From NCBI RefSeq assembly GCF_001429185.1, contig NZ_LMIW01000001.1, positions 124,968 through 188,967 of the forward strand: a stretch of 64,000 nucleotides of DNA. The letters are read 5' to 3'. The DNA is from Terrabacter sp. Root85 (GTDB lineage: Bacteria > Actinomycetota > Actinomycetes > Actinomycetales > Dermatophilaceae). Under the pieces are notes generated by a model. It ran no database searches, had not been told where the DNA came from, and saw nothing but the letters and a program-made list of their open reading frames with translations. The stretch's first letter is position 1. Each line of letters opens with the position of its first letter. Below are positions 49,266-59,567 of this stretch, piece after piece. The position numbers were made by a program, and so were the translations under genes.

Positions 49266-50587
49266 TAACGGAGGAACCCTTCGTAGTGACGCTGCTGCAG
49301 CTGCGCCTCGATCTGCTTCACCGTCTCCAGGCCCACACCGACGACGATGAGGATCGAGGTGCCACCGAACGGGAAGTTCTGGTTGGCGCCGACGAGGACG
49401 AGGGCCACGAGCGGGATGAGCGAGACGATCGCGAGGTAGATGGCACCCGGCACGGTGATTCGGGTCAGGACGTAGTTGAGGTACTCGGCCGTGGGTCGCC
49501 CGGCCCGGATACCCGGGATGAAGCCGCCGTACTTCTTCATGTTGTCCGCGACCTCGGTCGGGTTGAACGTGATGGACACGTAGAAGAACGTGAAGAAGAG
49601 GATGAGCGCGACATAGGTCGCCATGTAGAAGGGGTGGTCACCCTTGACGAGGTTCTCCTGCACCCACGAGACCCAGCCCGGGTTGTTGCCGTCGGCGCGG
49701 GTGTTGAACTGCGCGACGAGACCCGGCAGGGCGAGCAGGGAGCTGGCGAAGATGACCGGGATGACGCCGGCCATGTTGACCTTGAGCGGGATGTACGTGG
49801 ACGTGCCGCCGTACATCCGGCGTCCGACCATCCGCTTGGCGTACTGCACCGGGATGCGGCGCTGGGACTGCTCGACGAAGACGACCGCGGCGATGACGAA
49901 GACACCGAGGATGAGGATGCCGAGGAAGGTGCCCCAGCCCTTGTTCTCCTTGATGGCCCAGAGCGAGGCGGGGAAGCCGGCGGCGATCGAGGTGAAGATC
50001 ATGAGGGACATGCCGTTGCCGACGCCCTTGTCGGTGATGAGCTCGCCGAACCACATGATGAGGCCGGTGCCGGCCGTCATCGTCAGGACCATGATGAGGA
50101 TCGTGACCATCGACTGGTCGGTCATGATCGAGTCGCAGGAGCCGCCGAAGAGGCTGGACGGGTTGCGCGCGAAGGTGACGAGGGTCGCCGACTGGAGGAT
50201 CGCGAGACCGATCGTCAGGTAGCGGGTGTACTGCGTCAGCTTGCTCTGCCCCGACTGGCCCTCCTCCTTGAGCGCCTCGAAGCGCGGGATGACGACCGTG
50301 AGCAGCTGGATGATGATGCTGGCCGTGATGTACGGCATGATCCCGAGCGCGAACACCGACAGCTGCAGCAGCGCACCGCCGCTGAAGAGGTTGGCCAGGT
50401 TCAGGAAGCCGCTCTGGTCGCCGCTCTGACCCTTGGTGGCCTGCAGGCAGTCCTGCACGAGGCCGTAGCTGATGCCCGGCGTCGGCACGTGTGATCCGAG
50501 CCGGAACAGCACGATGATGCCGAGCGTGAAGAGCAGCTTCTTGCGCAGGTCCGGGGTACGGAACGCGCGTGCGAAGGCGGCGAGCAC
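49265..50587 (-). CDS. secY: Preprotein translocase channel subunit SecY
   Basis: 440 residues from GTG 50587, with AGGAGG 5-6 bases upstream. Ten membrane helices forming the protein-export channel with SecE and SecG. Starts VLAAFARAFRTPDLRKKLLFT; the plug and pore ring region follow helix 1 (VPTPGIS). The 178-base gap before it contains a branched inverted-repeat structure. secY-adk are coupled and map follows. Confidence 0.97.
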   Translation of the reverse strand: MLAAFARAFRTPDLRKKLLFTLGIIVLFRLGSHVPTPGISYGLVQDCLQATKGQSGDQSGFLNLANLFSGGALLQLSVFALGIMPYITASIIIQLLTVVIPRFEALKEEGQSGQSKLTQYTRYLTIGLAILQSATLVTFARNPSSLFGGSCDSIMTDQSMVTILIMVLTMTAGTGLIMWFGELITDKGVGNGMSLMIFTSIAAGFPASLWAIKENKGWGTFLGILILGVFVIAAVVFVEQSQRRIPVQYAKRMVGRRMYGGTSTYIPLKVNMAGVIPVIFASSLLALPGLVAQFNTRADGNNPGWVSWVQENLVKGDHPFYMATYVALILFFTFFYVSITFNPTEVADNMKKYGGFIPGIRAGRPTAEYLNYVLTRITVPGAIYLAIVSLIPLVALVLVGANQNFPFGGTSILIVVGVGLETVKQIEAQLQQRHYEGFLR

Positions 50588-50662
50588 TGGGTCCTCCTGG
50601 GGGGCCGCGCGGTGGCGCGGCGTAAGTCATGCAATCCGTGGAAGGTTAACGCAAAGGCGCAA

Positions 50663-50725
50663 CGCCCCGGGCTCCCACCGCGGTGGCCGACGTCACGTCG
50701 GCTCGCGGGTCGGGCGCCCGGGGCG
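50663..50725 (-). promoter_or_regulatory. Branched hairpin structure in the secY leader
   Basis: A 10-bp closing stem CGCCCCGGGC/GCCCGGGGCG (50663-50672/50716-50725) encloses two internal palindromes, CCACCGCGGTGG (50675-50686) and CCGACG-TCA-CGTCGG (50687-50701). A further small hairpin, CACAC/GTGTG, lies at 50731-50745. Together they form a multi-branch structure between the rplO stop and secY, which could terminate transcription from the spc operon or regulate secY. Confidence 0.55.
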
Positions 50726-50765
50726 CTGCTCACACGAGATGTGTGGTGTTCACTGAAGCCTGGTC

Positions 50766-51242
50766 TCAGCCGGCGAGGGCCGTGACCGTGCCGCCGGCGG
50801 CCTCGATCTTCTCCTTGGCGGAGGCCGAGAACTTGTGTGCCTCGACCTCGACCTTGACGGAGATCTCGCCCGTGCCGAGGACCTTCACCGGGAAGCCGTC
50901 ACGGACGGCACCCTTGGCGACGAGGTCGGCGACGGACACCTGACCACCCTCCGGGAAGAGCAGCTGCAGGCGGTCCAGGTTCACGACCTGGTACTCCGTG
51001 CGGAACGGGTTCTTGAATCCGCGGAGCTTCGGGAGGCGCATGTGCATCGGCATCGAGCCGCCCTCGAAACGCTCCGGGACCTGGTAACGGGCCTTCGTGC
51101 CCTTGGTACCACGACCAGCGGTCTTGCCCTTGGAGCCCTCACCACGACCGACGCGGGTCTTGGCGGTCTTGGCTCCGGGGGCCGGACGCAGGTGGTGGAC
51201 CTTGAGGGCGGACTCGCCCGACTTCTTGGCGTTGTCGGCCAT
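50766..51242 (-). CDS. rplO: Ribosomal protein L15
   Basis: 158 residues from ATG 51242. Large-subunit assembly protein with the glycine/lysine-rich N-terminal tail ([20 protein letters not shown]) that threads into 23S rRNA. It follows rpmD by 2 bases and is the last ribosomal gene before the structured secY leader. Confidence 0.97.
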   Translation of the reverse strand: MADNAKKSGESALKVHHLRPAPGAKTAKTRVGRGEGSKGKTAGRGTKGTKARYQVPERFEGGSMPMHMRLPKLRGFKNPFRTEYQVVNLDRLQLLFPEGGQVSVADLVAKGAVRDGFPVKVLGTGEISVKVEVEAHKFSASAKEKIEAAGGTVTALAG

Positions 51243-51244
51243 GG

Positions 51245-51427
51245 TCAGTCAACCTCCTCGACGGACACGAGGTGCGTGACCGTCTTGACCATCCCGCGGA
51301 TCTCGGGACGGTCCTCCTTGACGACGACGTCGCCAATGCGCTTCAGACCGAGGCTGCGCAGCGTGTCACGCTGGTTCTGCTTGCCACCGATCTCGGAACG
51401 GGTCTGGGTCACCTTGAGACGAGCCAT
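51245..51427 (-). CDS. rpmD: Ribosomal protein L30
   Basis: 60 residues from ATG 51427, which overlaps the rpsE stop by one base (TGATG). Standard length. Contains [20 protein letters not shown], the core of L30. Coupled between rpsE and rplO. Confidence 0.96.
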   Translation of the reverse strand: MARLKVTQTRSEIGGKQNQRDTLRSLGLKRIGDVVVKEDRPEIRGMVKTVTHLVSVEEVD

Positions 51428-52083
51428 CACGCACCAGCCTTCGCAGCCTGGGCCTCAGCCATACCGGCGGCACGGGCCTTGAGCATGGCCGCCGGAGCGA
51501 CCTCCTCGAGGGTCTTGCCACGACGGGCAGCGACCGACTCGGGGCGCTCGAGCTCGCGCAGGGCCTGGGCCGTGGCGTGCACGATGTTGATGGCGTTGTC
51601 GGAGCCCAGCGACTTGCTGAGGACGTCGTGGACGCCGGCGCACTCGAGCACCGCACGCACCGGGCCACCGGCGATGACACCGGTACCGGGGGCGGCGGGG
51701 CGGAGCATGACGACACCAGCGGCGGCCTCACCCTGGACGGGGTGCGGGATGGTGCCCTGGATGCGGGGGACCTTGAAGAAGTTCTTCTTGGCCTCCTCGA
51801 CACCCTTGGCGATGGCCGCGGGAACTTCCTTGGCCTTGCCGTAGCCGACGCCCACCGTGCCGTCACCGTCACCGACGACGACGAGGGCGGTGAAGCTGAA
51901 GCGACGACCACCCTTGACGACCTTGGCGACACGGTTGATGGTCACGACGCGCTCGACGTACTGGTTCTTGTCGTCACGGCTGTCGCGGTTGTCGCGGCCG
52001 CCGCGGTTGTCACGGCGGTCTCCGCGCTCGGTGCGCTCGCCGCCACCGGCGGGGCCGGTGCCTCGACGCTGCTGTCCGGGCAT
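51427..52083 (-). CDS. rpsE: Ribosomal protein S5 with charged N-terminal extension
   Basis: 218 residues from ATG 52083. Small-subunit protein important for decoding accuracy and mRNA entry. The S5 core starts near residue 40 ([20 protein letters not shown]). It is preceded by a low-complexity Arg/Asp/Gly/Asn stretch ([20 protein letters not shown]), longer than in E. coli but common in actinobacteria. The C-terminus is Ala-rich. Confidence 0.97.
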   Translation of the reverse strand: MPGQQRRGTGPAGGGERTERGDRRDNRGGRDNRDSRDDKNQYVERVVTINRVAKVVKGGRRFSFTALVVVGDGDGTVGVGYGKAKEVPAAIAKGVEEAKKNFFKVPRIQGTIPHPVQGEAAAGVVMLRPAAPGTGVIAGGPVRAVLECAGVHDVLSKSLGSDNAINIVHATAQALRELERPESVAARRGKTLEEVAPAAMLKARAAGMAEAQAAKAGA

Positions 52084-52123
52084 CAGATGTTCCTCATCTC
52101 AACAATTGCGTTCACGAAGTTGC

Positions 52124-52498
52124 TCACAGGGACAGACCGCCTTCGCGGGCGCCCTCGGCGATCGCCGCGACACGGCCGTGGTACTTGTTGCCACCACGGT
52201 CGAACACGACGGCCTCGATACCGGCGTCCTTGGCACGGGCGGCCACGAGCTCGCCGACCTTCTTGGCCTTGGCCGTCTTGTCACCGTCGAAGGAGCGCAG
52301 GTCGGCCTCCATCGTCGAGGCCGAGGCCACGGTCTTGCCGACGGTGTCGTCGACGACCTGGACGAAGAGGTGACGGCTCGAGCGCGACACGACGAGGCGG
52401 GGACGCGCCGCGGTGCCGGCGATCTTCTTGCGACCGCGAACCTGGCGACGGATGCGGGCGGCAGCCTTGGACTTACCGCGCTTGATGATCATTGCCAT
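52124..52498 (-). CDS. rplR: Ribosomal protein L18
   Basis: 124 residues from ATG 52498; ATG 52492 two codons in is possible. Binds 5S rRNA together with L5. Motifs [20 protein letters not shown] and the C-terminal [20 protein letters not shown] are standard. Starts 3 bases after the rplF stop. Confidence 0.96.
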   Translation of the reverse strand: MAMIIKRGKSKAAARIRRQVRGRKKIAGTAARPRLVVSRSSRHLFVQVVDDTVGKTVASASTMEADLRSFDGDKTAKAKKVGELVAARAKDAGIEAVVFDRGGNKYHGRVAAIAEGAREGGLSL

Positions 52499-52501
52499 GG
52501 C

Positions 52502-53038
52502 TTACTTACCGGCCTTTCCGACCTTGCGACGGATCTGCTCGCCCGCGTAGCGAACGCCCTTGCCCTTGTACGGGTCGGGCTTGCGCAGCTTGCGGATGTT
52601 CGCCGCGACCTCACCGACGAGCTGCTTGTCGATGCCCTGCACCGAGAAGCGAGTCGGGTTCTCGACGGCGAAGCTGATGCCGGCGGGAGCCTGGATGAGG
52701 ATCGGGTGCGAGTATCCGAGCGAGAACTCGAGGTCCGAGCCCTTCGCGGCGACACGGTAACCCGTGCCGTGGATCTCCATCTTCTTCTCGTAGCCCTCGG
52801 TGACACCGAGGACCATGTTGTTGATGAGCGACCGGGTCAGGCCGTGGCGCGAGCGCGAGTCGCGCTCGTCGTTGGGGCGCTTGACCTCGAGGTTGCCCTC
52901 GCCCAGCTCGACCGTGATCGGCTGCACGACGGTCAGGGAGAGCTCACCCTTGGGGCCCTTGACGATGACGTCCTGGCCCTCGACCTTGACGTCCACACCC
53001 GAGGGGATGGAGACCGGAAGTCGTCCGATTCGCGACAT
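52502..53038 (-). CDS. rplF: Ribosomal protein L6
   Basis: 178 residues from ATG 53038, usual length. Two similar beta domains; C-terminal [20 protein letters not shown] binds 23S rRNA near the sarcin-ricin loop. Follows rpsH by 12 bases in the spc operon. Confidence 0.97.
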   Translation of the reverse strand: MSRIGRLPVSIPSGVDVKVEGQDVIVKGPKGELSLTVVQPITVELGEGNLEVKRPNDERDSRSRHGLTRSLINNMVLGVTEGYEKKMEIHGTGYRVAAKGSDLEFSLGYSHPILIQAPAGISFAVENPTRFSVQGIDKQLVGEVAANIRKLRKPDPYKGKGVRYAGEQIRRKVGKAGK

Positions 53039-53050
53039 GTCAGTGTCTCC

Positions 53051-53449
53051 TTACCAGACGTAGGCGAGGACTTCCCCACCCACGCCCTTCTCGTGTGCCT
53101 GGCGGTCGGTCAGCAGACCGTTCGACGTCGACAGGATCGCGACGCCGAGGCCACCGAGAACCTTGGGCAGGTTCGTCGACTTGGCGTAGACGCGCAGACC
53201 GGGCTTGCTCACGCGACGCACGCCGGCGATGGAGCGCTCGCGGTTCGGGCCGTACTTGAGGTCGATGGTCAGGGTCTGGCCGACCTCGGCCTCCTCGATC
53301 TTCCACGAGGCGATGTAGCCCTCGCTCTGGAGGATCTCGGCGATGTTCTTCTTCAGCTTCGAGTACGGCATGGAGACGACGTCGTGGTGCGCCGAGTTGG
53401 CGTTCCGGACGCGGGTCAGCATGTCCGCAATCGGGTCAGTCATGGTCAT
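53051..53449 (-). CDS. rpsH: Ribosomal protein S8
   Basis: 132 residues from ATG 53449, chosen over ATG 53443 because GGAG lies 7 bases upstream. S8 binds the central domain of 16S rRNA and in E. coli represses the spc operon. Conserved C-terminus [17 protein letters not shown] is present. The 133-base gap to rpsZ has a small hairpin (53502-53518) but no gene. Confidence 0.97.
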   Translation of the reverse strand: MTMTDPIADMLTRVRNANSAHHDVVSMPYSKLKKNIAEILQSEGYIASWKIEEAEVGQTLTIDLKYGPNRERSIAGVRRVSKPGLRVYAKSTNLPKVLGGLGVAILSTSNGLLTDRQAHEKGVGGEVLAYVW

Positions 53450-53582
53450 GTGGGCTCTCCGCCCTTCCTCACCGGGGTTTCGACCGGGGCTATCTGCCCG
53501 GCGACGGCTGGGCCGTCGTGTGGCCGACCTACGGTGTCAGAGGTGTGTTGGTCTTGGGGTTGCTCTGGGCTCGGGGAGCCGA

Positions 53583-53768
53583 TTACCAGGAGCTCTTGGT
53601 CACGCCCGGCAGCTCGCCCGCGTGAGCCATCTCGCGAAGGCAGATGCGGCAGAGGCCGAACTTGCGGTACACCGAGTGCGGGCGACCGCACTTCTGGCAA
53701 CGGGTGTACGCGCGGACCTTGAACTTCGGCTTCCGGTTCGCCTTGTTAACGAGCGCGGTCTTGGCCAT
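53583..53768 (-). CDS. rpsZ: Ribosomal protein S14, zinc-binding type Z
   Basis: 61 residues from ATG 53768. The short zinc form of S14, with two CxxC pairs in [20 protein letters not shown] and CRICLRE. Located between rplE and rpsH as in Gram-positive spc operons. A zinc-free paralogue may exist elsewhere in the genome. Confidence 0.97.
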   Translation of the reverse strand: MAKTALVNKANRKPKFKVRAYTRCQKCGRPHSVYRKFGLCRICLREMAHAGELPGVTKSSW

Positions 53769-53769
53769 G

Positions 53770-54330
53770 TCAGTTCTCCTTGAAGGGGAAGCCGAGCTGC
53801 TTGAGCAGCGCGCGACCCTCGTCATCGTTGGTCGCCGTGGTGACCACGGTGATGTCCATGCCTCGCACGCGGTCGATCCGGTCCTGGTCGATCTCGTGGA
53901 ACATCGACTGCTCGGTCAGGCCGAACGTGTAGTTGCCGTTGCCGTCGAACTGCTTCGGCGAGAGGCCACGGAAGTCACGGATGCGCGGGAGGGCGATCGT
54001 CACGAGACGGTCGAGGAACTCCCACATGCGGTCACCGCGAAGCGTCGTGTGGGCGCCGATGGGCATGCCCTCACGCAGCTTGAACTGGGCGATCGACTTG
54101 CGAGCCTTCGTCACGACCGGCTTCTGACCGGTGATGGCGGTGAGGTCACGGACGGCACCCTCGATGAGCTTGCTGTCCTTGGCCGCGTCGCCGACACCCA
54201 TGTTGACGACGACCTTGACGACGCCGGGAACCTGCATGACGTTGGCGTAGCCGAACTGCTCGAGCATCGAGCTCTTGATCTCGTCCTGGTAGCGCTGCTG
54301 AAGGCGCGGCTTGGTGCTGGTGTCAGTCAT
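53770..54330 (-). CDS. rplE: Ribosomal protein L5
   Basis: 186 residues from ATG 54330. Binds 5S rRNA and contacts S13 in bridge B1b. Motifs [19 protein letters not shown] and [20 protein letters not shown] are standard. Two bases separate it from rplX and one from rpsZ. Confidence 0.97.
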   Translation of the reverse strand: MTDTSTKPRLQQRYQDEIKSSMLEQFGYANVMQVPGVVKVVVNMGVGDAAKDSKLIEGAVRDLTAITGQKPVVTKARKSIAQFKLREGMPIGAHTTLRGDRMWEFLDRLVTIALPRIRDFRGLSPKQFDGNGNYTFGLTEQSMFHEIDQDRIDRVRGMDITVVTTATNDDEGRALLKQLGFPFKEN

Positions 54331-54332
54331 TC

Positions 54333-54713
54333 TCAGAGGTCCTTGTCCGACTTGACCGCGACACGGACGCGGGACGCCTTCTGACGGCCATTGCGCTCGA
54401 CGGTCTCGACACGCGTCTTGACGCGGGTCGGCTTCTTCGACTCGGGGTCGACGATCGCCACGTTGCTCACGTGGATCGCGGCCTCGGTGTGCGTCAGGCC
54501 ACCGGTGCGGGTGCCACGGGCGGTCGCGCCGGCCTTGACGTGCTTGGTGACGCGGTTGATGCCCTCGACCAGCACACGCTGGGTCTCGGGGTAGACCGCG
54601 ATGACCTTGCCCTGCTTGCCCCGGTCGCCGCCGTTCCTCTGGCTGCGGCCGGAGATGACCTGGACGAGGTCACCCTTCTTGATCTTCATCTTGCTGATGG
54701 TGGTCTTCGCCAT
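54333..54713 (-). CDS. rplX: Ribosomal protein L24
   Basis: 126 residues from ATG 54713; an in-frame GTG at 54719 overlapping the rplN stop would add two residues. KOW motif near the start ([20 protein letters not shown]). L24 initiates large-subunit assembly. The basic C-terminal tail ([10 protein letters not shown]) is somewhat longer than in E. coli. Confidence 0.95.
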   Translation of the reverse strand: MAKTTISKMKIKKGDLVQVISGRSQRNGGDRGKQGKVIAVYPETQRVLVEGINRVTKHVKAGATARGTRTGGLTHTEAAIHVSNVAIVDPESKKPTRVKTRVETVERNGRQKASRVRVAVKSDKDL

Positions 54714-54715
54714 GT

Positions 54716-55084
54716 TCACAGCACCTCCGGCGCGAGCGAGATGATCTTCATGAACTTCTTCTCGCGCAGCTCACGGCCCACCGGGCCGAAGATGCGGGTA
54801 CCACGAGGGTCACCGTCGGCCTTGAGGATCACCGCAGCGTTCTCGTCGAACTTGATGTAGGAACCGTCGGCGCGGCGACGCTCCTTGACGGTGCGGACGA
54901 TGACGGCCTTGACGACGTCACCCTTCTTCACGTTGCCGCCAGGGATCGCGTCCTTGACGGTGGCGACGATGGTGTCGCCGATGCCGGCGTAGCGACGGCC
55001 CGAGCCGCCGAGAACACGGATGCAAAGGATTTCCTTGGCACCGGTGTTGTCGGCGACGCGCAGCCGCGACTCCTGCTGAATCAC
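54716..55084 (-). CDS. rplN: Ribosomal protein L14
   Basis: 122 residues from GTG 55084, with AGGAG 6 bases upstream. Contacts 16S rRNA at bridge B5 and is the docking point for silencing factor RsfS. Core [20 protein letters not shown] is invariant. Preceded by a 75-base gap after rpsQ. Confidence 0.97.
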   Translation of the reverse strand: MIQQESRLRVADNTGAKEILCIRVLGGSGRRYAGIGDTIVATVKDAIPGGNVKKGDVVKAVIVRTVKERRRADGSYIKFDENAAVILKADGDPRGTRIFGPVGRELREKKFMKIISLAPEVL

Positions 55085-55159
55085 TGTCTAACTCCTGTCG
55101 TCGTGCTGGTTCTCACCGGTTGCCCGGATGAGCCTTGCCGAACGGAAATGGGGGGTGGC

Positions 55160-55450
55160 TTACTTGGCCTTCTCGAGGATCTCGACAATGCGCCAGTGCT
55201 TCGTCGCGGAGAGCGGACGCGTCTCCATGATGAGCACGCGGTCGCCCACGCCGGCCTCGTTCTGCTCGTCGTGCGCCTTGACCTTGCTGGTGCGGCGGAT
55301 GACCTTGCTGTAGAGCGCGTGCTTGACGCGGTCCTCGACCTCGACGACGACGGTCTTGTCCATCTTGTCGCTCACCACGTAGCCCTGACGGGTCTTGCGG
55401 TAGTTGCGCTCACTCGCCTGGTCGCTCACGACCTTCTCCTGCTCGCTCAT
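55160..55450 (-). CDS. rpsQ: Ribosomal protein S17
   Basis: 96 residues from ATG 55450, coupled to rpmC by ATGA. OB-fold early-assembly protein of the small subunit. Motif [20 protein letters not shown] is standard; the N-terminal 13 residues are an acidic/Gln-rich addition. Confidence 0.97.
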   Translation of the reverse strand: MSEQEKVVSDQASERNYRKTRQGYVVSDKMDKTVVVEVEDRVKHALYSKVIRRTSKVKAHDEQNEAGVGDRVLIMETRPLSATKHWRIVEILEKAK

Positions 55451-55833
55451 GCGTCAGCCTCCTGCGCCTTGTCAGCCTTCTTGGCCTTCTTCTCGGCCTT
55501 GTCAGCCTTCTCGGGCTTGTCAGCCTTCTCGGCCTTCTTGTCGGCCTTGGCAGCCTTCTTCTCGACCTTCTCGGCCTTCTCGGCCTTCTCCGGCGCCTTG
55601 GGGGCGGCGGGGGCCGAGCCGATGCCGAGCTCGCGCTCACGCATCTCGGTGTAGATGCGCGCGATGTCCTTCTTGACGGCGCGCAGACGGCCGTGGTTGT
55701 CCAGCTGGCCGGTGGCCGACTGGAAACGCAGGTTGAACAGTTCTTCCTTGGCCTTCTTCAGCTCGTCCGCCAGCTTCGTGTCGTCCAGACCACGCAGCTG
55801 CTCGGGAGCCAGGTCCTTGGTTCCGACTGCCAT
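55447..55833 (-). CDS. rpmC: Ribosomal protein L29 with long Lys/Ala tail
   Basis: 128 residues from ATG 55833, about twice the usual length. The L29 core is residues 1-72 ([20 protein letters not shown]). Residues 73-128 are an imperfect repeat of short AEKA/KADK units, a highly charged, probably helical or disordered tail. L29 sits at the peptide exit tunnel next to L23, where signal recognition particle and trigger factor dock, so the tail would project at the exit site. Overlaps rplP and rpsQ. Confidence 0.95.
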   Translation of the reverse strand: MAVGTKDLAPEQLRGLDDTKLADELKKAKEELFNLRFQSATGQLDNHGRLRAVKKDIARIYTEMRERELGIGSAPAAPKAPEKAEKAEKVEKKAAKADKKAEKADKPEKADKAEKKAKKADKAQEADA

Positions 55834-56252
55834 CAGATGTCACCACCCTCACGCTGAACGAAGCGGCACTTCATGGGGAGCTTGTGCATCGCGAGGCGCA
55901 TGGCCTCACGCGCCACCGGCTCCGCCACGCCCGAGATCTCGAACATGACGCGGCCCGGCTTGACGTTGGCGATCCACCACTCCGGCGAACCCTTACCGGA
56001 ACCCATGCGGGTCTCGGCGGGCTTCTTGGTGAGCGGACGGTCGGGGTAGATGTTGATCCACACCTTGCCGCCACGCTTCATGTAGCGGGTCATCGCGATA
56101 CGAGCGGACTCGATCTGACGGTTGGTCACGTAGGCCGGCTCGAGAGCCTGGATGCCGTAGTCACCGAAGGCGATCGTCGTGCCACCCTTGGCCGCACCGT
56201 GGCGGTTCGGGTGGTGCTGCTTGCGGTGCTTGACTCGACGGGGAATCAACAT
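55833..56252 (-). CDS. rplP: Ribosomal protein L16
   Basis: 139 residues from ATG 56252. Contacts A-site tRNA and helps organise the peptidyl-transferase centre. Starts [19 protein letters not shown] and contains [19 protein letters not shown]. Two bases after rpsC; overlaps rpmC by one base. Confidence 0.97.
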   Translation of the reverse strand: MLIPRRVKHRKQHHPNRHGAAKGGTTIAFGDYGIQALEPAYVTNRQIESARIAMTRYMKRGGKVWINIYPDRPLTKKPAETRMGSGKGSPEWWIANVKPGRVMFEISGVAEPVAREAMRLAMHKLPMKCRFVQREGGDI

Positions 56253-56254
56253 GG

Positions 56255-57079
56255 TCAGGCCTGCTCATTCTCGGTGCTGGCCGCGGCGGGGGCCTCGGCA
56301 GCAGCGGTCTCGTTCACTGCCGGAGCAGCGGCGGTCTCGTTGCGGTCACCACGACGGGCGCGGTTCGGACGGTCACCGCCGTCACGACGCGGACCACGCG
56401 ACGGGCGCGGAGCGGCGGCCTGCTGGGCAGCGAGCTCCTTGGCCGTCATGTCGCCCTTGTAGATCCACACCTTGACGCCGATGCGGCCGAACGTGGTGCG
56501 GGCCTCGTAGAAGCCGTAGTCGATCTGCGCACGCAGGGTGTGCAGCGGGACGCGGCCCTCGCGGTAGAACTCGGTGCGGCTCATCTCGGCGCCGTTGAGA
56601 CGGCCGGAGACCTGCACGCGGATGCCCTTGGCGCCGGCGCGCTGGGCGGACTGCATGCCCTTGCGCATGGCGCGACGGAACGCGACACGGGCCGAGAGCT
56701 GCTCGGCGATGCCCTGGGCGACCAGCTGCGACACGATCTCGGGGTTCTTGACCTCGAGGATGTTGAGCTGGACCTGCTTGCCCGTGAGCTTCTCGAGCTC
56801 ACCGCGGATGCGGTCGGCCTCGGCGCCGCGGCGACCGATGACGATGCCGGGGCGGGCGGTGTGGATGTCCACGCGGACGCGGTCACGGGTGCGCTCGATC
56901 TCGACCGATGCGATGCCGGCGCGCTCCATGCCCTTCTCCATCAGGCGACGGATCGAGACATCTTCCTTGACGTAGTCGCGGTAGCGCTGACCCGACTTCG
57001 TCGAGTCTGCGAACCAGCGGCTCTTGTGGTCGGTGGTGATGCCCAGACGGAAGCCGTGCGGGTTGACCTTCTGACCCAT
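56255..57079 (-). CDS. rpsC: Ribosomal protein S3
   Basis: 274 residues from ATG 57079. Lines the mRNA entry channel and has helicase activity with S4 and S5. KH domain at about 40-110 ([20 protein letters not shown]). The C-terminal 60 residues (after about 215) are Arg- and then Ala/Glu-rich, the usual actinobacterial extension. Confidence 0.97.
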   Translation of the reverse strand: MGQKVNPHGFRLGITTDHKSRWFADSTKSGQRYRDYVKEDVSIRRLMEKGMERAGIASVEIERTRDRVRVDIHTARPGIVIGRRGAEADRIRGELEKLTGKQVQLNILEVKNPEIVSQLVAQGIAEQLSARVAFRRAMRKGMQSAQRAGAKGIRVQVSGRLNGAEMSRTEFYREGRVPLHTLRAQIDYGFYEARTTFGRIGVKVWIYKGDMTAKELAAQQAAAPRPSRGPRRDGGDRPNRARRGDRNETAAAPAVNETAAAEAPAAASTENEQA

Positions 57080-57474
57080 CAGCGGGCTCCCTTCGTGTTC
57101 TCCGGCTGCGTGACGACCACGGTGATGTGGCTCGTGCGCTTGTTGATGCGACCGGCGCGGCCCTGGGCGCGCGGCCGGAATCGCTTCATCGTCGGGCCCT
57201 CGTCCACGAACGCGGCCGTGATGACGAGGTTGCGCTCGTCGAAGGCGACCGACTCGCGGTCAGCCTTGACCCGCGCGTTGGCGATGGCGCTCTCGAGCAC
57301 CTTCTTGACCGGCTCGGAGGCCGACTGCGGGGCGAAGGTGAGCACCGTGACGGCGTCGGTGGCGGCCTTGCCGCGGATCAGGTCCACGACACGGCGAGCC
57401 TTCTGCGGGCTGACACGGACGTGCCGCGCCGAAGCCTTGGCTTCCATGACTTCTTCCTTGGATTCGGTGGCCAT
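57079..57474 (-). CDS. rplV: Ribosomal protein L22
   Basis: 131 residues from ATG 57474. Its beta-hairpin ([20 protein letters not shown]) lines the peptide exit tunnel constriction, a site of macrolide resistance mutations. One-base overlaps with rpsS and rpsC. Confidence 0.97.
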   Translation of the reverse strand: MATESKEEVMEAKASARHVRVSPQKARRVVDLIRGKAATDAVTVLTFAPQSASEPVKKVLESAIANARVKADRESVAFDERNLVITAAFVDEGPTMKRFRPRAQGRAGRINKRTSHITVVVTQPENTKGAR

Positions 57475-57755
57475 CAGCGACGACGACCCTTCTTGTCGTC
57501 CTTCACGTGACCCTTGAACGTGCGGGTCGGTGCGAACTCGCCGAGCTTGTGGCCGACCATCGACTCGGTGACGAACACCGGGACGTGCTTGCGGCCGTCG
57601 TGGACGGCGAAAGTGTGGCTCAGCATGTCCGGGCTGATGACCGAACGACGCGACCAGGTCTTGATGACGTTCTTGGTGCCCGCTTCGTTCTGGGCGTCCA
57701 CCTTCTTCTGAAGGTGGTCGTCGATGAAGGGGCCCTTCTTCAGGCTACGAGGCAT
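57474..57755 (-). CDS. rpsS: Ribosomal protein S19
   Basis: 93 residues from ATG 57755. Head protein of the small subunit beside S13. [19 protein letters not shown] and [20 protein letters not shown] are standard. Starts 15 bases after the rplB stop. Confidence 0.97.
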   Translation of the reverse strand: MPRSLKKGPFIDDHLQKKVDAQNEAGTKNVIKTWSRRSVISPDMLSHTFAVHDGRKHVPVFVTESMVGHKLGEFAPTRTFKGHVKDDKKGRRR

Positions 57756-57770
57756 TCCAAAGGCTCCTTA

Positions 57771-58607
57771 TCAGCGCTTCTTGCCAGTACGGCGGCGACG
57801 AACGATGAGCTTGTCGCTTTCCTTGTGTCCCTTGCGGGTCCGGCCCTCGGCCTGACCCCACGGGCTGACGGGGTGACGTCCACCGGACGTCTTGCCCTCA
57901 CCACCACCGTGCGGGTGGTCGACCGGGTTCATGGCGACACCACGGACGGTCGGGCGCTTGCCCTTCCAGCGCATGCGGCCGGCCTTGCCCCAGTTGATGT
58001 TGCTCTGCTCGGCGTTGCCCACCTCGCCGACGGTCGCGCGGCAGCGCGCGTCGACGTTGCGGATCTCACCGGACGGCATACGCAGCTGGGCGTAGGGGCC
58101 GTCCTTGGCGACGAGCTGCACGCGAGCACCCGCGGAGCGGGCGATCTTCGCGCCACCACCGGGCTTGAGCTCGATCGCGTGGACGACCGTACCCACCGGG
58201 ATGTTGCGCAGCGGAAGCGAGTTGCCCGGCTTGATGTCGGCCGCGGGGCCGTTCTCGATCGGGTCGCCCTGCTTCAGCTTGTTCGGAGCCAGGATGTAGC
58301 GCTTCTCGCCGTCGGAGTACTGGACGAGCGCGATGCGCGCCGTGCGGTTGGGGTCGTACTCGATGTGAGCGACCTTGGCCGGCACGCCGTCCTTGTCATG
58401 GCGACGGAAGTCGATGACGCGGTAGGCACGCTTGTGGCCACCACCGATGTGACGCGTGGTGATGCGGCCAGCGTTGTTGCGGCCACCCGTCTTCGACAGG
58501 GGGCGGACGAGCGACTTCTCCGGGGTGGAACGCGTGATCTCGACGAAGTCGGCGACCGACGAGCCACGACGGCCCGGCGTGGTCGGCTTGTACTTACGGA
58601 TACCCAT
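57771..58607 (-). CDS. rplB: Ribosomal protein L2
   Basis: 278 residues from ATG 58607. The most conserved large-subunit protein, needed for subunit joining and peptidyl transfer. The active loop with the essential His is in [19 protein letters not shown]. Follows rplW by 28 bases. Confidence 0.98.
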   Translation of the reverse strand: MGIRKYKPTTPGRRGSSVADFVEITRSTPEKSLVRPLSKTGGRNNAGRITTRHIGGGHKRAYRVIDFRRHDKDGVPAKVAHIEYDPNRTARIALVQYSDGEKRYILAPNKLKQGDPIENGPAADIKPGNSLPLRNIPVGTVVHAIELKPGGGAKIARSAGARVQLVAKDGPYAQLRMPSGEIRNVDARCRATVGEVGNAEQSNINWGKAGRMRWKGKRPTVRGVAMNPVDHPHGGGEGKTSGGRHPVSPWGQAEGRTRKGHKESDKLIVRRRRTGKKR

Positions 58608-58635
58608 GTTCGTGTGTCCTTATTCTTCGTCGATC

Positions 58636-58935
58636 TCAGGCGCCCGCACCGAAGATGTCGATCGTTCCCTCGCGGAGGGAGACGATCGCACGCTTGGTGT
58701 CCTTGCGCTTGCCGAGGCCGAAACGGGTGCGACGGGTCTTGCCCTGACGGTTCAGGGTGTGGACCTTGTCGACCTTGACGTTGAAGATCTGCTCGATGGC
58801 GATCTTGATCTCCGTCTTGTTCGCACGGGGGTCGACGATGAAGGTGTACTTGCCCTCGTCGAGCAGACCGTACGACTTCTCGGAGACGACCGGCGCGATC
58901 AGGATGTCGCGGGGGTCCTTGGTGTGGATGCTCAC
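58636..58935 (-). CDS. rplW: Ribosomal protein L23
   Basis: 99 residues from ATG 58935, coupled to rplD by ATGA. Exit-tunnel protein and main dock for trigger factor and SRP. Motifs [19 protein letters not shown] and [15 protein letters not shown] are typical. Confidence 0.97.
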   Translation of the reverse strand: MSIHTKDPRDILIAPVVSEKSYGLLDEGKYTFIVDPRANKTEIKIAIEQIFNVKVDKVHTLNRQGKTRRTRFGLGKRKDTKRAIVSLREGTIDIFGAGA

Positions 58936-59567
58936 TTGGTGGCCTCCTTGTCGGCCTTGTCAGCCTTCACGGGACCGGCGACGAACGCGTCGAGGGCGGC
59001 CTGGGTGAAGACGATGTCGTCGGCGCACAGGACGTCGTACGTGTTGAGCTGGTCGGCGACCAGGACGTGGACGTTCTGCAGGTTGCGGACCGACTTGAAC
59101 GCCACCTCGTCACCGCGCTCGAGCACGACGAGCAGGTTGGGGCGCTCGGTCAGACCGGCGAGCAGCGCGGCGGCGTCCTTCGCCGAGGGCAGGTCGCCCG
59201 AGACGATGGAGTCGACGACGTGGATGCGGTCGAAGCGGGCCCGGTCGGAGAGGGCACCGCGCAGGGCGGCGGCCTTCATCTTCTTGGGGGTGCGCTGCGA
59301 GTAGTCACGCGGCTGCGGGCCGTGGACGACGCCACCGCCGGCGAACTGCGGGGCGCGGGTCGAGCCCTGACGGGCGCGACCGGTGCCCTTCTGGCGGTAG
59401 GGCTTGCGCCCACCGCCGCGGACCTCGCCGCGGGTCTTCGTCGAGTGCGTGCCCTGACGAGCGGCCGCGAGCTGCGCCACCACGACCTGGTGGATCAGCG
59501 GGACGTTGGTCTGGACGTCGAAGATGTCAGCGGGAAGCGTGGGGGTCTTCGTGGCCATGTGGATCAT
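58932..59567 (-). CDS. rplD: Ribosomal protein L4
   Basis: 211 residues from ATG 59567, overlapping the rplC stop (ATGA), with GAAGGG just upstream; ATG 59558 three codons later is the alternative. A long loop ([20 protein letters not shown]) reaches the exit tunnel. In E. coli L4 represses the S10 operon; a matching leader structure has not been shown here. The C-terminus is Lys/Ala-rich. Confidence 0.97.
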   Translation of the reverse strand: MIHMATKTPTLPADIFDVQTNVPLIHQVVVAQLAAARQGTHSTKTRGEVRGGGRKPYRQKGTGRARQGSTRAPQFAGGGVVHGPQPRDYSQRTPKKMKAAALRGALSDRARFDRIHVVDSIVSGDLPSAKDAAALLAGLTERPNLLVVLERGDEVAFKSVRNLQNVHVLVADQLNTYDVLCADDIVFTQAALDAFVAGPVKADKADKEATK

